Origin: Tethya wilhelma
Taxonomy: Eukaryota > Porifera > Demospongiae > Tethyida > Tethyidae
Length of the DNA: 64,000 bases
Assembly: GCA_964030475.1 (NCBI GenBank)
Contig: CAXIPT010000010.1
Coordinates: 2,838,366 to 2,902,365, forward strand
Reading direction: 5' to 3'
Positions 11,317-22,304 of this stretch are shown here, in pieces. Numbering within the stretch: the first letter of the stretch is position 1; the number at the start of each line of letters is the position of its first letter. Below the pieces are notes generated by a model. The model did not search any database. It was not told the origin of the DNA and worked only from the letters and a program-made list of their open reading frames with translations. A program made the translations under genes and the position numbers.

Positions 11317-11343
11317 ATTCTAATAAAGGCCTTGTACCAGCAG
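11317..11343 (+). CDS. Mini-exon of nine codons
   Basis: A 27-bp exon between acceptor TTTTATAG (with a pyrimidine-rich lead) and donor GTATGT, phase 1-1, encoding DSNKGLVPA as a linker. It lies between two convincing exons of the same phase, which is the main reason for accepting it. As a 27-bp call it rests on splice-site quality and phase alone and needs transcript support. Confidence 0.45.
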
Positions 11344-11431
11344 GTATGTAAATTATTACTTAGTGATTCAGAAGTAGTCATGCTCAGTTTTATTTACAGT
11401 ATAATACTTAGTTTGGAATGCAGGAAATGTA

Positions 11432-11640
11432 TACCGTATAGCGGGAAATTTTCGTGAGGGAAAAATTTCGTTCTTTTCGTTCCAGACAGCATGAAAACGA
11501 AAATTTTGCCCACGAAAATCTGAAATTTTTAAAACGTGGCCGCGGGGTCATGGGTCCAGAACGAAAATAAGACCACGAAAACTTGTTTTCAAGGCCTGAA
11601 ACGAAATTTTAACCGCACGAAAATTTCCCGCTATACGGTA
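11432..11640. mobile_element. mariner-like MITE with 25-bp inverted ends
   Basis: Left end TACCGTATAGCGGGAAATTT continuing to TTCGTG and the exact inverse at the right end (CACGAAAATTTCCCGCTATA then CGGTA). Flanked by TA on each side (11430-11431, 11641-11642), the target duplication of Tc1/mariner elements. Interior is rich in CGAAAA/TTTTCG motifs and codes for nothing. Confidence 0.9.
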
Positions 11641-12117
11641 TAGGAAACAGCAGGAGCTCATGAGGGCCGTAGGCCCGAAGGAGCGATTAACATCGTATAG
11701 TATTGCGTTCCAGACATCGTAATAGGTTTGTAGCAAAAGCGCTTCCTTATATGGATACACAAAGGGATGAGCTCGAACCAACTACAGCCTTGGGTGGTAC
11801 TTGAGTTAAGTACTGATAATGCAAACATTACTATACTGATATTACTAGTGACGATGTTGAACATCAAAGGGGCGAGCCGTTATCATTGCTATGTAGCAAA
11901 CAATTAAAGTTCATCAATAATTGATGTTACTTCAGCTATACGACACACATAAAAATGAAAGCTGAATATTTATTAACCAGGTCTGATGTGGGACAAATTA
12001 TGGACAAATGAAGTATGACTGAGCAGCAAGATCCAATTGCTAGTTGTTCAAGAACTGACAGGCAGGTGTATGTGCTAGTACTATATATAGATAAGAGCCA
12101 GCAGTCAGCTATATGCT

Positions 12118-12208
12118 TAGTCTCGCGTAGCCAGACCCCTTTCGCTCCGCCTATATGGCTCCGCGGGCCATATAGGCGGAGCGAAAGGGGTCTGGCTACG
12201 CGAGACTA
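12118..12208. mobile_element. Perfect foldback element with 9-bp duplication
   Basis: A near-perfect 91-bp palindrome: TAGTCTCGCGTAGCCAGACC at left, its inverse at right, with only a few central bases unpaired. The 9-bp sequence CTATATGCT flanks it directly on both sides (12109-12117 and 12209-12217). It is nested inside the 1.2 kb element and is therefore younger. Shares TAGTCT/AGACTA tips with the element at 21727. Confidence 0.9.
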
Positions 12209-12515
12209 CTATATGCTCCCTTTTGGTAGTTTTCAGCCCCTCTAATTGTGGTCTCTCTGGTCATTGCATGGCTCAGTTCCGAGTCTTTAACTAAAAGGGC
12301 ACCAACTTGGCGAGCATTAAAGTTTACTCTCTTTTCAGCTCAAGCAGTAGCTTTCTTTCTCAGTCACCACTGATCGAGTTCTCTCCGATTGAAGTGCAAG
12401 ATCACGATGAACACGTGGACCTACGCGCATGCGCTGTAAAGCTGAACAGGCAATGATCGTCATAAACATAACCTACAGTTAAACGGAGGACGTACGCCAG
12501 ACTATACAACATACA

Positions 12516-12635
12516 ATATATAGAAAATTTCGCCGTTGACTACACTAGTGTGGGGCTCGCTCCGGCTCGCCCCAATTATATAGAAAATTTCGCCGTTGAC
12601 TACACTAGTGTGGGGCTCGCTCCGGCTCGCCCCAA
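12516..12635. repeat. 60-bp tandem duplication
   Basis: Two adjacent, identical copies of a roughly 60-bp unit (TATAGAAAATTTCGCCGTTG, then ACTACACTAGTGTGGGGCTC, GCTCCGGCTCGCCCCAA). The GGGGCTCGC...GCGAGCCCC-like ends of each unit can form a small hairpin. Confidence 0.9.
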
Positions 12636-12878
12636 CAAGGAGTAGATCTAGTACTAAGTGTGGTCATGAGGTAACCACAGAAACCTTACCAGTACATGCA
12701 CCACTTAGACTGAACACTTAGCATTAATTACAGGACTTCACATATATGGAAATAATACAACTTTTTTTACGAGATGTAAAACACGATGTTAATCGCTCCT
12801 TCGGGCCTACGGCCCTCATGAGCTCCTGGAAACAGTAATAAACTGACAAGTAATAATTATGTAATTTCTTAATTATAG

Positions 12879-13016
12879 ATATCAAAGGTGTAAACTATCT
12901 TAAAAGGGTGATGCACAATGACTTGGTTGACAGATTTAAGGAATTGATGGAACACCAAAATACCGTAACAGCAGAAGATTTTGAAGATTTGATCCCAAGA
13001 TTGACTGCTAATATGG
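12879..13016 (+). CDS. Exon: charged helical segment
   Basis: A 138-bp exon between acceptor TTAATTATAG and donor GTAAGT, phase 1-1, 46 codons. It encodes YLKRVMHNDLVDRFKELMEH and then NTVTAEDFEDLIPRLTANM, a predicted helix-loop-helix with an acidic second part. No named domain recognised. It may complete the helical bundle begun by the exon at 9026, from which it is separated only by the mini-exon. Confidence 0.65.
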
Positions 13017-13905
13017 GTAAGTATATTTCACAAGCAATCTCAGTAGCGTATATATGCAGCCAGGAGGGGGGGGGGGGGATTGCTTAGCAGTCATCTTTGG
13101 CAAGCTGGAGTCCAATCCAGAATAACTTTTAAATGCCACTTAGTCTATACAAATTATAATATAAGCTTTAGAGAGCATAAACCACATCCACTTAATTAGC
13201 TAATTTTAGCCTCTCCCATTCAAACCGTTATAGCACGCTTGTAAAATTTCCAGGGTTCAACAAGTTTATTGCTCCCTCTTTTCATATATGTGACTGGCCA
13301 CGCAATTTAGATACTATCCACTTTTAGACTACTTTTGGAAAAAATAGCATAACAGGATTTCTGGGTGCAATTACACATAGTGCTTTTTGCAAGATTTTCA
13401 GTGATTCTTGCTAATTTTTTTCCTAAAGTCAATCAGAACATTATTACTATTTTGAAAAAAGCCAAATGCAACAGGTCAAAGGTCACTCTGGAGGATAGTA
13501 TCTTTTTCGCGTGACCAGTCACATATACTGGCTATGCTCCTAAATTTGTTATACACACTGACACACTGATTGACAATGTCATAATTGTTTGCATGTAGTT
13601 CATGGATGCACGGAGGAAAAAACTCTGAATTGTGTGACTAGTAATTATGTAAATTAATAAGCACTATTCGCGTGAATATTTGTATTGCGCTAATGGGCCA
13701 TCCGTGCCATTCCTGTGTACCCAGTACTACCGTACTGGGAATAAACGATTAGTTGAAAACTGCACCTATCGATCACGTACACCCATGCATGTATTGTGTT
13801 TGTTATCTTCAAATCTCAGAAAATATGGAATTTTGCAAGATTCTAGACATATTTTTCAAAATAATTTTGATTCATGAATGTAAGAGCCTTCAATTTGACC
13901 CTATA

Positions 13906-13924
13906 GACACACACACACACATGC

Positions 13925-13978
<54 letters not shown>

Positions 13979-13980
13979 AN

Positions 13981-14065
<85 letters not shown>
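13906..14065. repeat. CA/TG microsatellite
   Basis: About 150 bp of nearly pure CA dinucleotide with a single N at 13980, so its length is uncertain. Cys/Val- and His/Thr-only reading frames over it are not genes. Confidence 0.98.
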
Positions 14066-14066
<1 letters not shown>

Positions 14067-14228
14067 CACACAAAAAAAAAAACTACCGTAATCTTCTGCA
14101 TGTGCTACACACATCCCAATTAAGGGTTAATTATTATGTGTAACATTTTGTATGGTGTCTATGGGACAGTCAGCCCATTCCTACTATACGTACTATCGTA
14201 TGTATGATATATATATATATATATATAT

Positions 14229-15512
14229 ACAAGTTGTAAAATTTTCATAAAAAATAAGCAGTGTAAAAATGGGCAGTGCTGTAAAAGTATTGAATTAACG
14301 TAAGACTCTGAATTTCGGCACATGACTACTTCATCAGTGGCGTGTCTAGGATTTAGTTCATGGGGGTGCTAATATAATGTGGGCACGAAGTGCCCAAAAA
14401 TTTTGGGGTAGCCATGCCCACTTTTGGTCACATAGCTGAAATTGCGCAATTCGATCGCACAGTCGACGATCACTATGCTACCGTATTCCGCTATTTTTTT
14501 GCCTTCTTTTCTTTTCTTTTAGCCTTAAAAGTGATTTTGAAGCATTGCTAGCTCAGATTTTACTCGTTTCATTGATTAATTCATTGAATAGCGCTACTCT
14601 GGAGCGCTACTTCTAAGCGATGACGACATTATCTGGTGAGCTAGGGGGGTGCTCGAGCACCCGGAGCACCCCCTTAAACACGCCACTGTTCATTTTCATT
14701 CTTTATTATGTATAAGTATACTTCAAGTTCTGACTCAATGACTCTGCAGGTAACTAATACTAATCCATGAGTCATGATTATATGCAATAATGGTTTGAAT
14801 TCCGGGCAATCACTTGGATGTGAAATTGTAAGACTTTGGCATAAAATAATGAACTAGTCATGAGCCGAAATTCAGAGTTTACCTTATTTCTTTACTTTTA
14901 CAGTATTACCCATTCCTAAACTGCTCAGTTATTTTATGAAATTTTACAACTTGTTCATTCCTTTTTTCAACACTAAGGTGCTAATTGCATGCATGGACAC
15001 TCTCAGAGACAAGTCAGTCTCTACAAAAAGCTGAAGTACTTGTAGGTACATTGAATGCACTTGCGTATTAGTGCCTTGTGGTCTATTGACGACTTTTACC
15101 TACTTGAAAATTTACATTACAACTTATACCAAAGTTTCAAACCTGCCTAGATTTTTTTACTGACTTTAGGCCACAAACAAGTATAAAAGGGCATACTATG
15201 GATGAAATCAAGCCAAACTGTGATGGTTGAAAGCCTTTTGTTTCTCTGGAAATTGCATGATCAAGTAATTAAGTCACACAGGAAGGGAGAAAACAAAGTT
15301 GTACTATTGTGGCTTCTTGCCAGTGCTCTCTCTCTAGAGTGCCCTAGGAAGTTTCCATGAGTTTTGTTAGTACATACAGTGAGAAAACTGTCTATGGGAG
15401 GCTCTAAGCATGATTGAAGGCTTATAACTATCTTTCTTTGAAAGTTTGTAAGCATCGAACATTTTGTATATATTGTGTCAATGGGACAGTACACCCATTC
15501 CTACTATATGTC
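14229..15512 (+). mobile_element. Composite palindromic element, forward, with nested MITE
   Basis: Left arm from CAAGTTGTAAAATTTTCATA through GGGCAGTGCTGTAAAAG; right arm around 14850-14955 (CATGAGCCGAAATTCAGAG, CCCATTCCTAAACTGCT). The spacer of the palindrome is interrupted by the 5-bp-TSD MITE at 14335-14688. The single-copy part then runs to CCCATTCCTACTATATG. Divergence from other copies is higher than average, so this is an older copy. Confidence 0.78.
14335..14688. mobile_element. 5-bp-TSD MITE, copy B
   Basis: Tips CAGTGGCGTGTCTAGG and ACACGCCACTG; direct TTCAT duplications at 14330-14334 and 14689-14693. Interior similar to copy A (AAATTTTGGGG, CCATGCCCACTTTTGGTC, GGTGCTCGAGCACCC). 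Nested in the spacer of a composite palindromic element. Confidence 0.88.
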
Positions 15513-16091
15513 ATATGAAGAAGCAGGAGAGAATTCATGCTGATTAACACCAGTTCACACTGAATATTAGGAAAGGAATATAGAGGAAGATGCATTGAAT
15601 TTTTTCCATTATTATCTTTTTTGAAGGCCTTCCAATTATAAATTTGCAGCCTCCAAGATTGTTGGGTAGGCTGAATACTGTCCATTGATATGAATAATCA
15701 AGCTATATCTGTCCTCATCTCGATGCCAAATTGAAATAAAGATGTTCGATATTTGTATTGTAAATTATGGGTAAAAATAGACATGTGACCCTTTACCCAG
15801 GCCATATCTCAGCTTCTGTGTGAGTAGACAAAATTTGCAACCTACTGTCCTGTTCTCCATGGAGTGTAGTATGCTAGTGACATGATTTCAAATGATAATC
15901 TACTGCTGTTCTTGTACCAATTTGAAAAGGTGGTTTACTCCAAAAATATGTACAGACATAAAGTGAAAGGTAGCTCATTGACTCTCATTAGCACCTTATA
16001 GCTTCAAAGTGATGGCCTATTTACACTACTTACTAGGTATATCCCAATTTGTACAAAACTTCTTTGTATGACCACCATACAAATGATTTGT

Positions 16092-17147
16092 AAGTAGTAA
16101 AATTGTAATAAAAATAGTAAAAATTTCAAAAAAATAGGTAGTGTAGGAATGGGCAGTGCGGTAAAAAGTATTGGAACAAGGAATGATCTCAATTTCGGCA
16201 CATGACTACTTCATTTTATTCTTGATCCCTTATATGGATTTTCCGTGTCGTGTTGCAATGATCTGTACAATAGTACCATAGCTAGCTTATGATTGTTGCA
16301 TTAGTTCAAATTTCTCAGTATAATACTACAGCTAATCATTTGGCTACTGAAACAATGGAGTAAAACATAACAGACAGGTATATAACTTAAACTGGACTGC
16401 CAGCCAAGAGTTGGGCATAAAAATGAAGTAGTCATGTGCCGAAATTGAGACCATGCCTTGTTCCAATACTTTTTACCGCACTGCCCATTCCTACACTACT
16501 TATTTTTTTGAAATTTTTACTACTTGTTCATTCACTTTTTTCAACACTACAGTGTGGAGACTGTCAGAAACTGGTAAGTCCCTACAAAAAGCAGTAGCAG
16601 CTACATGCACTTCAGTATGCTAGAGGAAGCTAATGCGCATGCGCATAAAATGCCACGTGCATAGATAATGAATGACCTTTGAACTCCACAAAGATGGCTG
16701 CACTCTAGTACATGAATTTATATGCTAAGTTTCAAAGCTTTCTAGTTTTTGTCTAGGCCTATTTATGATGAAAACGAGTATCAAGGAATGTAGTACCCAT
16801 GAAAAGAACTTACTTTGTGCTGTCAAAGTTGGCTCAACACATTCTGGTTCTCTGGAAATGCTTTTCAAGTAAGTCAGTTAGGAAGTACGTAAATAAGTAC
16901 GTAAGTAAGTAAGAAGAACAAAAAATGGCACTATGGTGGCTTCCCACTAGCGCTCTCTACGAGTGCTGCGGAAAGTTTTTGTGAGTTTTAAGACTTGCAT
17001 GCAGTTGGTAATCTGTCAGTGAGAGCTTCTGAGCAACTTTGAAGGTCTAGTTTTGTTTGACTAGATTTTTATGATGGCCAACATTTTGTATTGTGTCTAT
17101 GGGACAGTCGGCCCATTCCTACTATACGTACTACCGTACGTATGATA
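16092..17147 (+). mobile_element. Composite palindromic element, forward, well preserved
   Basis: Left arm 16092-16210 (AATTTCAAAAAAATAGGTAG, GGGCAGTGCGGTAAAAAG, TTTCGGCACATGACTACTTC), spacer, inverted right arm about 16420-16528, then single-copy part to the right tip ATACGTACTACCGTACGTAT at 17147. NRF1-type TGCGCATGCGCA at 16634-16645 and CACGTG at 16654-16659. Right side contains degenerate AAGTAAGT repeats and the core GCCCATTCCTAC near the tip. Confidence 0.85.
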
Positions 17148-18127
17148 AGCAGTGTAAGAATGGGCAGTGCTGTAAAATGTAATAAAACAAGACAGGACTC
17201 TGAAATTCGGCACCAGCATGACTACTTCATTTTTAGTCTCCATCACATGCATGATTGTATAGTAATGGTTCATAATTATTCTACTGACTCGTGATTTCAA
17301 ATCATAAAATATCCTGGCTAAAAGCATATTCAAAACAATCATTTTGGACAAAATACCAGCAGGTATTCAGACAACCTATGTGAGATTGGAAGATTTTTGA
17401 TAAAATGAAGTAGTCATATGTCGAATTTCAGTCCTGTCTTGTTTCATCACTTTTAAAGCCCTGCCCATTCCTACACTGCTTATTTTATTAAAGTTTTTAC
17501 TACTTGTTTATTCACGTTTTTCAAGCACTAAGGTACTCAGTTGTAGGGAGACTACGAAGAGACTGGTTGGTCTCTAATAAAGGCAGGAGTACTCAGTTGT
17601 CAACACAAAATGTACATGCACATTAGTTACGCATAAACCATGTGGTCACTTTTACAATTGACGACCTTTACGTATAACAAGATGGCTACCTTACAGTACA
17701 GTAGTTTATACCACAGTGAGTAGTAAAGCTGCTTAGATTTTGTTTGTTGATCATTCAGCAGCAAACGGGTACAAAATGACATATTTTGGAAGAAATCAAG
17801 TTGTTTTGTCCAGTCAAAGTTGGTCCAATATCTTTTGTTTGTCTGGAAATCGTGTTCAAGTAAGTCAGTTAGGAAGTAAGTAAACAAATTGCACTGTTGT
17901 GGCTTCCCATCAGCTCTCTCTCTCTCTCTCTCTCTCTCCAGAGTCCTCTGGAAAGTTTCTGTGAATTCTAATGGTGCAAGTAGTAAAGAAAATGGTTTTA
18001 GAGAGGCTCTAAGTATGTTTGAACGCTTAGATATCTTTCCCTGAGAGTTTATGAGCATGAACATTTTGTATTGTGCCTATGGGACATTCAACCCATTCCT
18101 ATTATACATACTACCGTACGTATGATA
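17148..18127 (+). mobile_element. Composite palindromic element, forward, directly abutting
   Basis: Starts without the usual CAAGTAGTAAAAATTTC tip, directly at AAGCAGTGTAAGAATGGGCA next to the right tip of the preceding copy. Right arm about 17400-17510 and right tip ATACTACCGTACGTATGATA at 18127. Includes a CT microsatellite at 17910-17937. The head-to-tail join suggests insertion into the tip of the earlier copy. Confidence 0.78.
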
Positions 18128-18481
18128 TATTTGTATACATTTGGAGCCAATTAGGTTGCATGGAATATCATGTCATGACCAACTAGCCATGATTTTCGAT
18201 CTTTTCAACTTTTTTGCAAAGATGATGTCATGTCTTGCATGCCCTACCTTTGACCCACCAAATTATCCACAATTTTGAGTTTATCAATGTATGCACTTTG
18301 GTTATTGCAAATGTAAGAGTGTTAATGAAAAGCAATCATGCTTCATGACTTTTATGCTTGTAGAATGCAACTGGATAAGTTTCACATGTAGCAATGTGAT
18401 TTACAATGCAAAATTGTGAATATTAAGCAAGTCAATAGAGAACCTCTGTGAAAGGGGCCTCTCTACAAGGAACAATTATCT

Positions 18482-18776
18482 CAAGGGCATAGCCAAGATT
18501 TAGAAAAGAGGGAGCAATAAAAATGTTGCGCACTAATTTTGGCCCCTCCCATTCATTACATTGAACCGTATCACGCGCTCGCTAGATTGTACACTCTCTA
18601 AAACTTTGTAGCAGCAAAAAGAAAGCTTTTAAAAGTTGTTCTGTATTAAATTGTAGCCAAACATGACTGCTAAGCAGCATTGCTAAAATAAGTGCACAAA
18701 AGAATAGCGCATTATTATACTAAAGCGTAAATTTTGCAACCGAAAAAAAAAGGGGGGGGGGGCGACTACGCCATTG
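18482..18776. mobile_element. 5-bp-TSD MITE, copy C
   Basis: Tips CAAGGGCATAGCCAAG and GACTACGCCATTG; direct TATCT duplications at 18477-18481 and 18777-18781. Contains an A8G10 homopolymer pair near the right end. Same family as copies A and B but with a different interior. Confidence 0.8.
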
Positions 18777-19350
18777 TATCTCATCCCCAATGTGTACCTA
18801 GTTTGAAGGTTTCATTGACAATGTATTATTAAGCCTTGGCATATGCATAGCACGTGTAGAGGATTACAGTAGTCATTTTGTGTGTCTGTCTGTTACAAAA
18901 TTATCTGAAGAACGGTAGCTCCATGGTCAAATAGAAGGTACTTACATTCATGAAACTTTCTTATCTTGAAATTTGACGTGCAGAAGCTTGCAAAATGCTG
19001 TAGTTTCTGAGATCTGAGGCTTTTGTGCATTTCCAAGGTTTAGCTTCGAAACAATACCCATTAATCACACCTCATGTAGTGTGCATTATCTAGAAGTACA
19101 GTAGAGCTTGTGGATGTGCATGAGCTTGGCTCAGTTGGCTTAGCTGCTTGGACAGGTAAGTAATTCAATTGGTTTGTAAGTTAAATTTAGTGAGATAATT
19201 ATGTACATATATGAATGGAAAGTTAATATGGGCTTAAGTGAACGTACTAAGGAGCAGCCCCAGCCCATCCCATTATAACTGCTATGTAGAACTATGCATT
19301 AATTCATAGTAGCTTAGTTGTGTGTTGTTTTGCATCCAATTATAGCATCT

Positions 19351-20047
19351 CAGGGACATTAAGGACTGGGTCAGTTGGATTAAAGTGCAAAAATTGCCAC
19401 GTTCTATGATCAATAACATCATTATACATTATCATGCAGACAAAATTTCAAGTTTGTACTATAGTATAGTCTTATTTTAACACATTGATCAAATTATTAA
19501 ACCACAAATTTGAATATTCATAGCATAAATGAAGTTTGAACTTAACCCCTCATCTAAGGAATAATTAATTTTCCGGAATATAAGGACTGTTACCATGGCA
19601 ACTAAATTTTGAACACTGAATCGAAACATTCTGAACTTCATTTTTAGTGAGTAAAATTTTGATATGTCATTTCCATGGTGAGTTATTGCCATTTTTGTCT
19701 TTTTTGGTGATGTGCTTTATGTATAGAAAATTATTAATAACTCTCCATAGCAACCAGATATCAAAATTCTACTCGCTGAAAATATAGTGCACAATGTTAC
19801 AATTTTAATGAAATTAAATCTATTGCTATGGCAACAGCACTTATATTTTAATTAATTTATTTATTAATTACATTAATATTAATTAGGAGACATGACCAAA
19901 TTTTTTTGGAAAATGTTAAGGATGATAAAAAGTTTCTTCAGTTACATTTCCATGGTAATAGTATAATTTTACAAATAGTTATTTCAAATTTGCATAAAAT
20001 TTTACCTTAATTAGCTACATATTGTGACCCAGTCCTTAATGCCCCTG
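19351..20047. mobile_element. TIR element, CAGGG(A/G)CATTAAGGACTGG ends
   Basis: Inverted ends of 23 bp: CAGGGACATTAAGGACTGGG at left, inverse of CCCAGTCCTTAATGCCCCTG at right. Interior is AT-rich with repeated CCATGGYAAC-like strings in both orientations. No ORF and no clear target duplication. Confidence 0.75.
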
Positions 20048-20689
20048 TGATGTTAAAGAAGATGCTTCAGGTGCTCAAGTACCCCCCTGGTTCAGCAGAT
20101 AATGACATCATTGCTTAGAAGTAGCACTCCAGAGTATGCAATTCAATGAATCAATCTATGAAACGAGTAAATCTGAGCTAACAAGACTTCAAAATCACTT
20201 TTAAGGCTAGAAAGAGAAGGCGAAAGGAATAGCAGAACATGATACCATAATGATCCTTGATTGTGCGATCGAAAAATGCAGTTTTGGTCACGTGTCCTTG
20301 TGGAAGGTAAAGCACATTTTGTACCACAGAGTCAGCAAAAATATCACAAATTAAACCTGTGATAACTCAGAAGCCATACAACATTGGTACCTAAAATTTG
20401 TTGTGTTTTGCATCTCATGACATATTACGTGCACACTAACTTTGAAAAAATCTGAGGACATGGGTCATTTTTGTGCTGATTCCACATGGAATAACCCATG
20501 TTGGAATCAAGATCATTAGACCATACTGACACCTAATCTGCTTACCTGGACCTTGTTGCATAAATTTCAGTACTGGTAGTCTTTATACACTTGCATGTTT
20601 AGTTATGTATGCTAGTTAAGTGTGCCAAGGTTTATGTACTGTACGTGCTTTCATTTTTCAATATGACTGATTTCATATATAAGTATATA

Positions 20690-21283
20690 CAAGGAGTGTG
20701 GCTCGCTTCACTCGCCACACTCCTTACTTATGTATGAAGTATACTGATATTTACAGCTAGATCTGTGTACAGGCATCTGCAAAGAAAGCATGCATGCATG
20801 CAGGCACTGAATGCTACTCTTTTAGCCAGGCCAGCTCAGCAATATATTTACTTACTACATGACGTCACAGACAACCCTTTTCCTACTTCCGCCATTTTGC
20901 TATCAGCTGGCAAAGAAACTCGTTATCTGGCTAGCTGTGTTTCGTGTACAGCGACAGAGAAGCAGACTCCTAGTAGTGAGTGTTCTCACCTCGTTACGCT
21001 TCTTTTGAGAAAGATTGACTCCCATATCATGCTTCTTTGTCAGATACGGATGCCACTGGTAAGCCTTGTTAGCCATCTCAAAAACAGTTAGCCATACTTG
21101 TATCGCTTGTTGTTTATCCTAGGCTAGCACTGTATAAACTAGCTTTCTAGACACTGTTTTCTTAGCTTGTATTCTCTACAGTCCAGAGAAAAAGCAGCTT
21201 TTAGTTCGAGGTCACATCACTTCCGGTGACCCTCCGTAACACACGGACACACGGACAGACATACAAAACTTTGCTTATAATAT
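20690..21283 (+). mobile_element. Dispersed element (pair with 45612-46182)
   Basis: This segment recurs inverted at 45612-46182. Shared landmarks are ACATGACGTCACAGACAACC / CGCGACGTCACAGACGACC, GCTTCTTTGTCAGATAC and TCACATCACTTCCGGTGA, and the end ACAAAACTTTGCTTATAAT. A 108-residue open frame at 20765-21091 is not conserved in the partner and is not called. Begins with a small palindrome GTGTGGCTCGC...TCGCCACAC. Confidence 0.7.
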
Positions 21284-21313
21284 GATATAATGATAGATCT
21301 GTTGTACATGTAG

Positions 21314-21430
21314 GTCAGACAGGAGTTTGTCTTTGTGATGAAAATGCACAGTGCCTAAGAGATGACCCAGAACAAGGGAATGTATGTGTATGCAATTCAG
21401 GTTACACTGGAGATGGTCAAACATGTAATG
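21314..21430 (+). CDS. Exon: EGF-like domain
   Basis: A 117-bp exon between acceptor TGTACATGTAG and donor GTACGT, phase 1-1, 39 codons. Six cysteines in EGF order: VCLC, then DENAQC, then VCVCNSGYTGDGQTC. The NSGYTGDGQTC end is the standard EGF C-terminal loop. It lacks the D-I-D-E calcium site of the following modules. One EGF module per symmetrical exon is the usual arrangement for metazoan mosaic proteins. Confidence 0.82.
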
Positions 21431-21726
21431 GTACGTACACCTAGCTATATATAGGCTTGAAGAGAATGCTTGTTGTGCTTCAAATTCATACAAGTATATT
21501 TAACCTTTGATACGTACACATGTGCACAAAGGTTACGGTAATCGTTTTGTCTGTTTGTTTGCTTATTCCATCAGAATCTCCAGAATGACAGGTCTAGTCA
21601 TCAAATTGGGAGCTGATGTACAGTAATCAAGATTGTCTAAACATTAGTATGTGTCTTTCAATAAATTTGTAGTTTTTGAGAAATTATGAGAATTGCAGTT
21701 TCAAGTGGCCATAACTAGGTGGTCAC

Positions 21727-21796
21727 TAGTCTAGTCCCTAGACCCCACCTCTTTTGCCATTTCTGCTGGCAGAAGTAGGGTCTAGGGACTAGACTA
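21727..21796. mobile_element. Short foldback element
   Basis: Palindrome with arms TAGTCTAGTCCCTAGACCC and its inverse GGGTCTAGGGACTAGACTA around a 30-base centre. Flanks share GGTGG (21718-21722 and 21797-21801), consistent with a decayed 9-bp duplication. Same TAGTCT/AGACTA tips and AGACCC core spacing as the element at 12118. Confidence 0.75.
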
Positions 21797-22022
21797 GGTG
21801 GCAATGCCCATCATATTGTCAATCTCAAATTTCAATCGTTTTTTTCAATTTGAATTCCAGTTCTATAGTGACAAAATCAAGGATGCAAATGTACATAAAA
21901 TAAAAACTATTTTGAAAGACATGCTCAGAAGCTTACAATTAATGTACTGTAATTGCTGAGGGTTCTGCAGCCTTACTAGAACTAGTATTGAGGCCATGCC
22001 TATTGGTTATGCCCATTACAAT

Positions 22023-22304
22023 CAATGTTGTTTTAGTTAACCCTCAAAACCTTTAGTTAGTTATTGATTAGTTTTTAAATTTAAGAAAAGTTTTAGTTTA
22101 GTTAACTAAATGTAAAGAAGGCCTAACTATAAGTGTTTTAGTTTAGTTATCTGACTAAAATTAGGTGTTTTGGGCATTTTTTGACTTAGTTTAGTTAATA
22201 TTTTGACTATCTCTTTATGATTTAGTTTTAGGTAGTTAAAAAAAAGGCAATTTTTGCTAAACTAAAGGGTTTTAGTTTTAGTTTAGTTAACTAAAACAAC
22301 AGTG
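22023..22304. mobile_element. hAT-type MITE with 8-bp duplication
   Basis: Ends CAATGTTGTTTTAGTTAAC and, inverted, CACTGTTGTTTTAGTTAAC; direct 8-bp duplication ATTACAAT at 22015-22022 and 22305-22312. Interior is built of repeated TTTAGTTTAGTTAAC-like strings, i.e. subterminal transposase-site-like motifs throughout. No ORF. Confidence 0.88.

Larger units (their letters stand above)
11652..12829. mobile_element. Non-autonomous TIR element of 1.2 kb
   Basis: About 46-bp inverted ends beginning AGGAGCTCATGAGGGCCGTA, then GGCCCGAAGGAGCGATTAAC; the right end is the inverse up to CCTCATGAGCTCCT. The interior contains a nested foldback element (12118-12208), a 60-bp tandem duplication (12516-12635) and no transposase. 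It lies in the intron before the exon at 12879. Confidence 0.8.
13017..21313 (+). other. Eight-kb intron dominated by transposons
   Basis: No exon recognised. Contents in order: fragment at about 13046-13270 related (inverted) to the MITE at 18482; short element end 13665-13745; CA/TG microsatellite; three composite palindromic elements; 5-bp-TSD MITE copies; repeat 18835-19170 that recurs split at 22620-23780; TIR element 19351-20047; MITE remnant at about 20048-20300 (inverse of the copy at 14335); dispersed repeat 20340-20505; element 20690-21283. Confidence 0.65.

Noticed and set aside
13843..14114. Overlapping frames of only His/Thr or Cys/Val
   Set aside because: They are translations of the CA/TG microsatellite and include an N; not genes.
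17627..18064. 145-residue minus frame with an (RE)n run
   Set aside because: Covers the single-copy part of a composite element, with RE repeats from the CT microsatellite; not conserved in other copies.
20765..21091. 108-residue plus-strand frame
   Set aside because: It lies in a dispersed element; the inverse copy at 45612-46182 does not keep the frame.
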